Of a DNA stretch of 11,855 nucleotides, positions 7,070 to 11,855 are shown in pieces. The notes beneath the pieces are model-generated. The model had not been told where the DNA came from. It made no database searches and saw only the letters and a program-made list of their open reading frames with translations. A program made the position numbers and the translations under genes. This DNA comes from Moraxellaceae bacterium UBA2031 (GTDB lineage Bacteria > Pseudomonadota > Gammaproteobacteria > Pseudomonadales > Moraxellaceae), in contig DDBN01000114.1 of the NCBI GenBank assembly GCA_002333145.1, forward strand, positions 14,571 through 26,425. The letters are read 5' to 3'. Each line of letters starts with the position of its first letter. Positions within the stretch are counted from its first letter, which is position 1.

Positions 7070-7227
7070 TTAGAAAGTATTGTTGATATTTCAATAGTTG
7101 CCAGTGCTGGAGCAGGTCTATCTGAACAGAATCTGCCGAAATTCGACTTTTCTTATGAGCCCCCGATAGCATTTGATGAAACTGGATGGGCACCATGCGG
7201 TTTGCCTGCTTATACTACTGGCACGAC

Positions 7228-7256
7228 TTGTCGGGGAATGGCTAAGTCAGGACAAT
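7228..7256 (+). promoter_or_regulatory. Candidate promoter for the TetR-family gene
   Basis: TTGTCG (7228-7233) and GACAAT (7251-7256) are 17 bases apart, 4 of 6 matches each. A start near 7263 leaves a 50-base leader that contains a small inverted repeat, GGCTC (7270-7274) and GAGCC (7281-7285), a possible operator or leader hairpin just ahead of the ribosome binding site. Confidence 0.35.
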
Positions 7257-7312
7257 AGACATTATGAGAGGCTCCTTTTTGAGCCAGAGTGGATTTTGAG
7301 AGGGATGGCAAC

Positions 7313-7945
7313 ATGAGTGACTTGGCCAAGGCCACCCAGAAAGCGCGTGAGTTCCGCCAGCGTGAGCAGTCAATTCTTGACTGTGCGTTCCAGCTCTTCA
7401 TTGAGCAGGGTGAGGAAAAAGTGACCGTCGAGATGATTGCCGACAAGGTCGGCATCGGCAAAGGCACTATCTACAAGCACTTTGAAACTAAAAACGAGAT
7501 ATACCTGCTGCTCATGATACGTTATGAGGAGGAGTTGGCTGATTTGTTCCGTCGATTGGACGCCAATACGGACAAAGAAGCCCTGATGCGTGAGTACTTC
7601 CGTTTCCGTGTTCAGGACCCGGAAAAATACCTGCTGTTTGATCGTCTTGAGTGCAAGCTGTTGGCGGACAAGGCGGTACCCGAGTTGTTGGAAAAACTGC
7701 ATGCCATTCGTGCGGCAAATCTTGTAAAGCTCAGCAGCATCATTCAAGAAGGTATCGACGAGCAAAAGCTGGCTGATGTGCCGCCTGAGTACCATATTGG
7801 TGCAGCATGGGCATTGGCTCACGGCGCTTCGGCACTGAGTAAGTCGGGGTTCTATCAGAAGTTCATTGGCAATAATGATGACTTCTTCGAGTTTCTGCTG
7901 ACGGCGGGTATCCGTATGGGTAACCGTAATCTTCACAAAAAGTAA
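7313..7945 (+). CDS. TetR/AcrR-family transcriptional regulator
   Basis: A 210-residue, probably dimeric, DNA-binding regulator. The N-terminal helix-turn-helix domain (about residues 15-63) has the TetR pattern: AFQLFIEQGEEKVTVEMIADKVG-type helices, then the recognition part GIGKGTIYKHFETKNEIY. The C-terminal half is helical and variable, as in the family, and would hold the ligand pocket; the ligand cannot be read from it. ATG 7313 is chosen because AGAGGGA at 7299-7305 precedes it; an in-frame TTG at 7289 would add eight residues. As I recall, Pseudomonas has a TetR gene at the same place after tatD, suggesting a conserved local regulator. The etfBA genes lie next, so they and the gene itself are the first targets to consider, but this is inference only. 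Confidence 0.88.
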   Translation: MSDLAKATQKAREFRQREQSILDCAFQLFIEQGEEKVTVEMIADKVGIGKGTIYKHFETKNEIYLLLMIRYEEELADLFRRLDANTDKEALMREYFRFRVQDPEKYLLFDRLECKLLADKAVPELLEKLHAIRAANLVKLSSIIQEGIDEQKLADVPPEYHIGAAWALAHGASALSKSGFYQKFIGNNDDFFEFLLTAGIRMGNRNLHKK

Positions 7946-7951
7946 GGTCTT

Positions 7952-8004
7952 TCTGCCAGTCAGGGCCGTGGTTCCGAAAGTGGAATGGTTCTGTCATTGG
8001 CAGA
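7952..8004. repeat. Inverted repeat between the TetR gene and etfB
   Basis: TCTGCCA (7952-7958) and TGGCAGA (7998-8004) are perfect inverted copies. They enclose a smaller TTCC/GGAA pair (7972-7975 and 7982-7985) around GAAAGT, giving a nested two-stem structure just after the TetR gene stop. The T-run that follows is broken (ATTTGATGTTTC), so it is at best a poor terminator; an operator or an RNA structure is also possible. Confidence 0.45.
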
Positions 8005-8035
8005 TTTGATGTTTCTTGTCCATGGCTGCCGTCAC

Positions 8036-8064
8036 TTGACCTGAGTGGGGGCAGCATTCAAAAT
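8036..8064 (+). promoter_or_regulatory. Candidate sigma70 promoter for etfBA
   Basis: TTGACC (8036-8041, 5 of 6) and CAAAAT (8059-8064, 4 of 6) are 17 bases apart. Initiation near 8071 gives a leader of about 70 bases before etfB. It is the best -35 match in this intergenic region. Confidence 0.5.
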
Positions 8065-8139
8065 ACGGGGCCTTTTCGGGCTGGGGCTTTATTTCTTGCC
8101 CTTTTACCTCCCACATTGAACAACCAAGCCGAGGATTCC

Positions 8140-8889
8140 ATGAAGGCTCTTGTTGCTGTCAAACGCGTTGTTGACTACAACGTGAAAGTCCGCGTTAAAG
8201 CGGACAAGACCGGTGTTGAGCTTGCTAACGTTAAGATGGCCATGAACCCGTTCTGTGAGATCGCTGTTGAAGAAGCAGTGCGTCTCAAAGAAAAGGGTAT
8301 CGTGTCCGAAATCGTGGTTGTGACGGTAGGTCCATCGGCCGCCCAGGAACAGCTGCGTACCGCCATGGCCCTTGGTGCCGATCGCGGTATTCTCGTTGAG
8401 ACGGCAGAAGAAGTTCAGCCGCTTGCTATCGCCAAGATCCTTAAGGGTATCTGCGACGAGGAGCAGCCACAGCTGATTATTCTCGGCAAGCAAGCCATTG
8501 ATGGTGACAATAACCAGACTGGCCAGATGCTGGCCGCTCTCGCTGGTTATGCACAGGGCACCTTTGCATCCATCGTTAAGATCGAAGGCGGCAAGGCTAC
8601 AGTTACCCGTGAAGTCGACGGTGGTCTGCAGACGGTTGATCTTAACCTCCCCGTCGTGGTCACTACGGACCTGCGTCTGAACGAGCCTCGCTATGCTTCT
8701 TTGCCAAATATTATGAAGGCGAAGAAGAAGCCACTCGATACCAAGTCCCCGGCGGACTATGGCGTAAATGCGGCTCCCACCGTAAAGACTTTGAAGGTTG
8801 AGCCACCTGCAGATCGTAAGGCGGGCATCAAGGTCAAGACAGTGGAAGAGCTGGTTGAAAAGCTAAAGAACGAAGCAAAGGTGATCTGA
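8140..8889 (+). CDS. etfB: Electron transfer flavoprotein subunit beta
   Basis: A 249-residue beta subunit of the cytosolic FAD/AMP heterodimer that takes electrons from acyl-CoA and other dehydrogenases and passes them to ETF-ubiquinone oxidoreductase. Visible parts: the start MKALVAVKRVVDYN, the MAMNPFCEIAVEEA segment (33-46), the AMP-binding region GKQAIDGDNNQTGQML (116-131), the ETF-beta signature region EVDGGLQTVDLNLPVVVTT (158-176), and the dehydrogenase recognition loop LNEPRYASLPNIMKAKKK (180-197), whose Leu188 corresponds to the anchor residue of the loop. Length matches the usual group I EtfB. The start is ATG 8140, with GAGGA at 8131-8135 four bases upstream; an upstream in-frame TTG (8116) adds eight residues without support. 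It is followed by etfA after a single base. Confidence 0.97.
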   Translation: MKALVAVKRVVDYNVKVRVKADKTGVELANVKMAMNPFCEIAVEEAVRLKEKGIVSEIVVVTVGPSAAQEQLRTAMALGADRGILVETAEEVQPLAIAKILKGICDEEQPQLIILGKQAIDGDNNQTGQMLAALAGYAQGTFASIVKIEGGKATVTREVDGGLQTVDLNLPVVVTTDLRLNEPRYASLPNIMKAKKKPLDTKSPADYGVNAAPTVKTLKVEPPADRKAGIKVKTVEELVEKLKNEAKVI

Positions 8890-8890
8890 G

Positions 8891-9820
8891 ATGAGCATTC
8901 TCGTATACGCTGAACACGACAACGTTTCCATCAAGGGTGCCACGCTCAACACGGTTGCTGCTGCTAAGGCAATTGGTGGTGACATCCATGTCTTAGTTAT
9001 CGGTGCTGGCTGTCAGGCTGCTGCGGAAGCGGCTGCCAAGATTGATGGCGTGAGCAAAGTACTGGTTGCAGACAATGCAGCTTATGGTCATCAGTTGGCT
9101 GAAAATATTGGCGCACTGGTTGCCGAGTTGGGCAAGGGCTACAGCCATATCCTGGCACCTGCTACCAGCAATGGTAAGAACTTTCTGCCACGCGTAGCTG
9201 CCTTGCTTGACGTAAACCAGATATCCGAAATCTCCAAGGTAGTTTCTCCTGATACCTTCGAGCGTCCGATTTATGCGGGTAACGCTATCGCTACAGTGCA
9301 GTCTTCAGATGCCATCAAGGTTTTGACTGTGCGCCCAACGGGCTTTGATGCCGTTGCAGCGACTGGTGGCTCGGCTGCCATTGAAGCGGTAGCAGTGGCC
9401 AAAGATATGGGCTTGTCGACGTTTGTCAGCGAAGAGCTGGCTAAGTCCGACCGTCCAGAACTCGCTGGTGCCAAGATTGTGGTTTCTGGTGGCCGCGGTA
9501 TGGGCAACGGTGACAACTTCAAGATCCTCTACACGCTGGCTGATAAGCTGGGTGCTGCTGTTGGTGCTTCCCGCGCTGCTGTCGATGCTGGCTTTGTGCC
9601 GAACGACATGCAGGTCGGTCAGACCGGTAAGGTTGTAGCACCACAGCTGTACATCGCCGTCGGTATCTCTGGCGCGATTCAGCACCTTGCCGGTATGAAG
9701 GACTCCAAGGTGATTGTGGCCATCAACAAGGACGAAGATGCTCCAATCTTCTCCGTTGCTGACTACGGCATCGTGGGCGATCTCTTCGACATCGTACCGC
9801 AGCTGGAAAAGCTGATCTGA
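8891..9820 (+). CDS. etfA: Electron transfer flavoprotein subunit alpha
   Basis: A 309-residue alpha subunit, partner of EtfB, whose C-terminal domain binds the redox-active FAD. The N-terminal domain (about 1-190) is Ala-rich and weakly conserved. The FAD domain shows SGGRGMG (199-205), GASRAAVDAG (225-234) with the flavin-stabilising Arg228, QVGQTGKVVAP (241-251), GISGAIQHLAGM (258-269), NKDEDAPIF (279-287) and ADYGIVGDL (290-298). The ATG lies one base after the etfB stop, with AAGGTGA (8878-8884) as ribosome binding site inside the etfB end, so the subunits should be made in balance. The operon closes with a strong terminator. No ETF-ubiquinone oxidoreductase or acyl-CoA dehydrogenase gene is in the window. 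Confidence 0.97.
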   Translation: MSILVYAEHDNVSIKGATLNTVAAAKAIGGDIHVLVIGAGCQAAAEAAAKIDGVSKVLVADNAAYGHQLAENIGALVAELGKGYSHILAPATSNGKNFLPRVAALLDVNQISEISKVVSPDTFERPIYAGNAIATVQSSDAIKVLTVRPTGFDAVAATGGSAAIEAVAVAKDMGLSTFVSEELAKSDRPELAGAKIVVSGGRGMGNGDNFKILYTLADKLGAAVGASRAAVDAGFVPNDMQVGQTGKVVAPQLYIAVGISGAIQHLAGMKDSKVIVAINKDEDAPIFSVADYGIVGDLFDIVPQLEKLI

Positions 9821-9845
9821 TTGCTTGAGCAGTCCTGATCACAGT

Positions 9846-9874
9846 AAAAAGCCCCGCAAATGCGGGGCTTTTTT
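9846..9874. terminator. Bidirectional terminator between etfA and lexA
   Basis: The stem GCCCCGC (9851-9857) with GCGGGGC (9862-9868), loop AAAT, is flanked by five A's on the left and six T's on the right. It therefore works for etfA on the plus strand and for lexA, which converges from the right. It is the strongest terminator in the window together with the one after acpP. Confidence 0.88.
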
Positions 9875-9906
9875 ATGGATTATTCTGTCGAATAAACAAT
9901 CAGATT

Positions 9907-9958
9907 CAGTAAATATTTTCAGTAGCCAAACCCAGTAACCAGGCTCAGTAACTGAAAG
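9907..9958. repeat. Four CAGTA elements at exact 13-bp spacing
   Basis: CAGTA starts at 9907, 9920, 9933 and 9946, each preceded by two pyrimidines. The second and third 13-base units agree at about 9 of 13 positions. The last copy covers the lexA stop codon (TACTGA on the minus strand), the others its 3' untranslated region. Because 13 is not a multiple of three, the copies fall in different frames. Confidence 0.6.
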
Positions 9959-10550
9959 AATCACGGATCAAGCCGACAAAAACACCTTCAATGACGAGGT
10001 TGTCCGGTGCAATCAGCATGGGCTGATAATTAGGGTTGGCAGGAACCAGTTTCATCTGAGAGCCTTCAGAGTCTAAGTATTTTACCGTGACTTCGTTTTC
10101 TATTCGGGCCACGACAATCTGACCCTTGCGCGCAATATTGGTTTTGTACACGGCAATCAGGTCTCCTTCGAGGATGCCTGCATCCTTCATGGAGTCGCCT
10201 TTCACGCGCAAGAGATAGGTGGGCCGCTTTGCGAACAGTCCCTTGGGGACAGGCAATGCTTCATCGTGGTTCTCGATGGCCTCTATGGGCAGGCCAGCAG
10301 CGACAGAGCCGATAACGGGAATCAAGTCGGAATCTTGCGTATCCAGCAATTGGATGCCACGTGACAACTCCGGGTGCAGTTTGATGTAACCCTTTTGCTC
10401 CAGAGCACGCAGATGATCCGCCGCCGCATTCTTGGACTTAAAGCCAAAGCGAATGGCAACTTCAGCCCGAGTGGGGGCCATGCCATTGTGCTCGATGTTT
10501 TCACGGATAAAATCAAGAATTTCTGCCTGTCGGGTAGTTAAACCTTCCAT
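9945..10550 (-). CDS. lexA: SOS repressor LexA
   Basis: A 201-residue dimeric repressor of the SOS regulon that cuts itself when RecA filaments form on damaged DNA. The N-terminal winged helix (about 1-70) contains MEGLTTRQAEILDFI and the recognition segment MAPTRAEVAIRFGFKSKNAA. The linker and S24 protease domain follow: cleavage site Ala85-Gly86 in SVAAGLP, nucleophile Ser120 in VKGDSM, and general base Lys157 in VTVKYL. Length is close to E. coli LexA (202). The start is the ATG whose first base is 10550, with AGAGGA (complement of 10559-10564) eight bases upstream; the open frame continues to 10700, but that region holds the SOS boxes and cannot be coding. Two such boxes upstream indicate the usual self-repression. 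No sulA-like gene follows, since etfA converges. Confidence 0.97.
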   Translation of the reverse strand: MEGLTTRQAEILDFIRENIEHNGMAPTRAEVAIRFGFKSKNAAADHLRALEQKGYIKLHPELSRGIQLLDTQDSDLIPVIGSVAAGLPIEAIENHDEALPVPKGLFAKRPTYLLRVKGDSMKDAGILEGDLIAVYKTNIARKGQIVVARIENEVTVKYLDSEGSQMKLVPANPNYQPMLIAPDNLVIEGVFVGLIRDSFSY

Positions 10551-10620
10551 TGTGAAGTTCCTCTGTGCCGGCCAGATACCGGCCAACCCGGAATCTTGTT
10601 GAGAGGACAGTATCAGCATA

Positions 10621-10636
10621 CTGACCATTTGAACAG
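10621..10636 (-). promoter_or_regulatory. LexA (SOS) box proximal to lexA
   Basis: CTGACCATTTGAACAG keeps the CTG-N10-CAG frame, with one half-site (ACAG) intact and one (CTGA) off by a base, so it is the weaker of the two boxes. It lies two bases from the distal box. Next to it on the lexA side is TATGCT (complement of 10615-10620), a possible lexA -10 element. Confidence 0.65.
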
Positions 10637-10638
10637 CC

Positions 10639-10654
10639 CTGTCTTTTTCGACAG
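10639..10654 (-). promoter_or_regulatory. LexA (SOS) box distal to lexA
   Basis: CTGTCTTTTTCGACAG has both half-sites, CTGT and ACAG, exactly as in the gammaproteobacterial LexA consensus CTGT-N8-ACAG. It would cover a possible lexA -35 element (AAGACA, complement of 10640-10645, though its 19-base spacing to the -10 is long). Two boxes in front of lexA are also found in E. coli. Confidence 0.82.
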
Positions 10655-11033
10655 TATCAGTGCATTTTGCGTAAGCAGCAAGGCGCTCAGTTAGGGCCAT
10701 ATTTTCATTGTCTAACTGATCGATTCATCCTGATATGGCTGACAGGAACAGTCAGGTTCTGACTGTGATGCAAAAGTATGACGTCAGCCTAGTTTGGAAA
10801 TCTCTGCTTTTAACAGTGTCTGACGGTAAGGGTACGTCCGGGCTCTATTGGTTTACTGGCAATGGGTCTTGCCGCTTCAATGGATATCAAGCTCTGTCAG
10901 GCGACATACTAGGTAAGTGATTAGCCAGAGAGATTTGCTCTGGCGCTCTGCGGCCACTGGCTTGAATATTGCATTTGCTTTAACGTATAGGCTGTCCTCT
11001 AGCCCTTTTGTGTAGGCGTGAAAGCACCTGCAG
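10655..11033. other. Intergenic stretch between the SOS boxes and the cysteine-cluster gene
   Basis: No convincing gene lies here. An open frame of 61 codons (10735-10920, plus strand) has no ribosome binding site and no recognisable family, so I do not call it. Three bases after its stop is a perfect 7-bp hairpin, GCCAGAG (10924-10930) with CTCTGGC (10938-10944), lacking a T-run. Downstream are a candidate promoter and then the leader hairpins of the next gene. Confidence 0.5.
10962..10991 (+). promoter_or_regulatory. Candidate promoter for the cysteine-cluster gene
   Basis: TTGAAT (10962-10967) and TATAGG (10986-10991) are 18 bases apart, 4 of 6 matches each. Initiation near 10998 would produce a leader of about 90 bases that contains both hairpins seen before the gene. 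Confidence 0.3.
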
Positions 11034-11078
11034 TGGCCTTCTTTCTGGCCAGGGAAATACCATGACCGTGAACGGTCA
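11034..11078 (+). promoter_or_regulatory. Tandem hairpins in the leader of the cysteine-cluster gene
   Basis: The first stem is TGGCC (11034-11038) with GGCCA (11047-11051). Its last base is the first base of the AGGG that looks like a ribosome binding site. The second is TGACCG (11063-11068) with CGGTCA (11073-11078) around TGAA; as DNA it is a near-perfect 16-bp palindrome. It ends 11 bases before the gene's ATG at 11090 and covers an alternative ATG at 11062. It may be an operator or a translational control element. Confidence 0.45.
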
Positions 11079-11089
11079 GAGCAAGAATC

Positions 11090-11800
11090 ATGAAAACAAG
11101 TATTCAGTACTATTTCACTTTTGATGACGGTCTCGAGCTTAAGTTTGATGTAGACCTTGATCGCAGTTTTGATCCAAAGCGTATCTCGATAGATGCGCCT
11201 GAGTGGACGCGCCTTGGCAACAACCAGTGCAGTAATTGCCCGCTGAACAAGGCAGAGGTTAGCCATTGTCCTGCTGCACTGGACTTGGACAAAATGGCTG
11301 GCGACTTTCAGAAATTACCCGCACATACCAAGGCCAATGTGCGTGTAGTAACGCCAGAGCGCGAATATGCGAAACGTGTGGGGCTGGAAGAGGGCGTTCG
11401 TGCATTGATGGGCCTAATTATGGCGACCAGTGCTTGTCCTATCTTTGGTGCACTTAAGGCTAATGCCCGTAATCATTTACCGTTTGCCACCCGCGAAGAG
11501 TTTATTCTGCGCTCGGCTTCCATGTACCTGATGCGCCAGTATTTTGTGATGCGTGAGGGCGGTACGCCGGATTGGGAGCTAAAGGGCCTGGTCAAGACCA
11601 ACGAGCAGCTGCAGTTGGTTAATCATGCCTTCTGGCAGCGTAGCGTGACGGGTTTTCAGAACGATGCCAATTCCAAGGCACTGTTGAGCTTCTTTACTAT
11701 GTCTTCGAGCGTTTCGGCCTCACTCGATGCTCAGCTTGGTAAAATTAAGCCGATGTTCTTTCCCAATAGCGAAGTGGATAAGGAATCGGATGCTTCGTGA
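11090..11800 (+). CDS. Uncharacterised protein with a CxxC-x9-C cysteine cluster
   Basis: A 236-residue soluble protein whose function I do not recognise; it may belong to a named domain-of-unknown-function family (DUF6901 comes to mind, with low certainty). Residues 1-35 look like paired beta strands ending in an acidic turn. Cysteines 47, 50 and 60 form CSNCPLNKAEVSHC, each of the last two followed by Pro, and Cys116 occurs in TSACPIFGALK. Four cysteines of this kind could hold zinc or an iron-sulfur centre. The segment 95-215 is helical, with MYLMRQYFVMREGG and several aromatic residues; the tail is acidic and polar. No signal peptide or membrane span is seen. ATG 11090 is the only start, because a stop lies in frame at 11069-11071, yet no good ribosome binding site precedes it. 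Its stop overlaps the next gene's GTG. Confidence 0.8.
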   Translation: MKTSIQYYFTFDDGLELKFDVDLDRSFDPKRISIDAPEWTRLGNNQCSNCPLNKAEVSHCPAALDLDKMAGDFQKLPAHTKANVRVVTPEREYAKRVGLEEGVRALMGLIMATSACPIFGALKANARNHLPFATREEFILRSASMYLMRQYFVMREGGTPDWELKGLVKTNEQLQLVNHAFWQRSVTGFQNDANSKALLSFFTMSSSVSASLDAQLGKIKPMFFPNSEVDKESDAS

Positions 11801-11855
11801 CAGCATTTATCATTGCGATAGTGTGTGTGGTGGCGTTTGTCTGGGGTCAGATGGT
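11797..11855 (+). CDS. Start of a membrane protein, truncated by window edge
   Basis: An open frame begins with GTG overlapping the previous stop (GTGA, 11797-11800) and runs off the window after 19 complete codons. It reads MTAFIIAIVCVVAFVWGQM, an uninterrupted hydrophobic stretch like the first transmembrane helix of an inner-membrane protein. AAGGA (11780-11784) lies 12 bases upstream and CGGA six bases upstream. The FVWGQM part recalls the first helix of SLC13/ArsB-type permeases, but 19 residues are too few for a family call. The overlap suggests co-translation with the cysteine-cluster gene. Confidence 0.55.
   Translation, partial: MTAFIIAIVCVVAFVWGQM

Noticed and set aside
7043..7258. 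71-codon plus-strand open frame between tatD and the TetR gene
   Set aside because: No ribosome binding site before its ATG, no recognisable family, it begins inside the candidate sRNA stem region and it runs over the candidate TetR-gene promoter.
7370..7936. 188-codon minus-strand open frame
   Set aside because: Fully antisense to the TetR-family gene, whose helix-turn-helix is clear; the antisense translation resembles no family.
10608..10623. CAGTAT-N4-ATACTG palindrome as a third LexA box
   Set aside because: The half-sites are in the opposite orientation (CAG-N10-CTG instead of CTG-N10-CAG), so it does not fit the LexA pattern.
10551..10700. N-terminal extension of LexA by 50 codons
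   Set aside because: The frame is open but covers both SOS boxes, lacks homology, and the standard start at 10550 has a good ribosome binding site.
10877..11266. 129-codon minus-strand open frame
   Set aside because: Overlaps the leader and start of the cysteine-cluster gene in antisense, with no initiation signal or family resemblance; the plus-strand gene has the more natural protein composition.
1..11855. CRISPR array, insertion sequence, prophage, tRNA or defence system
   Set aside because: Both strands were scanned for direct repeats with spacers, transposase motifs, terminal inverted repeats and tRNA arms; none was found. The region reads as core chromosome.

Overview
The window looks like the chromosome of a gammaproteobacterium. 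The gene order fabG-acpP-fabF-pabC-mltG-tmk-holB is the enterobacterial/pseudomonad fatty-acid cluster. The following pilZ, then tatD, a TetR gene and etfB-etfA match my recollection of the Pseudomonas neighbourhood. The base composition is moderate, with mixed codon use rather than the very GC-rich codon use of Pseudomonas. That fits a marine relative such as the Alcanivorax/Oceanospirillales side, but this is inference and the genus cannot be fixed from the sequence alone.

Layout. 1-5738: a tightly packed plus-strand run. It starts with the 3' part of fabG, then acpP with its own promoter and a strong terminator, then fabF, pabC, mltG, tmk and holB, which touch or nearly touch each other. 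These genes make and elongate fatty acids, supply p-aminobenzoate for folate, trim peptidoglycan, make dTDP and load the DNA polymerase clamp. 5724-6169: pilZ, a type IV pilus assembly gene with its own candidate promoter and terminator. 6215-6982: tatD/ycfH nuclease family. 6983-7312: a gene-poor stretch holding a clear intrinsic terminator that points at the minus strand and a candidate small RNA. 7313-7945: a TetR-family regulator. 8036-9874: the etfBA operon (electron transfer flavoprotein) with promoter and bidirectional terminator. 9945-10654: lexA on the minus strand with two adjacent SOS boxes. 10655-11089: intergenic. 11090-11800: a conserved-looking protein of unknown function with a cysteine cluster, overlapping the start of a membrane protein that runs off the window.

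Most of this is core metabolism and is well explained. I see no CRISPR array, insertion sequence, tRNA, rRNA, phage gene or defence system. The parts that merit a second look are the orphan minus-strand terminator and possible sRNA after tatD, the uncharacterised cysteine-containing protein with hairpins in its leader, an exact 13-bp-period repeat at the 3' end of lexA, and several palindromes in leaders.
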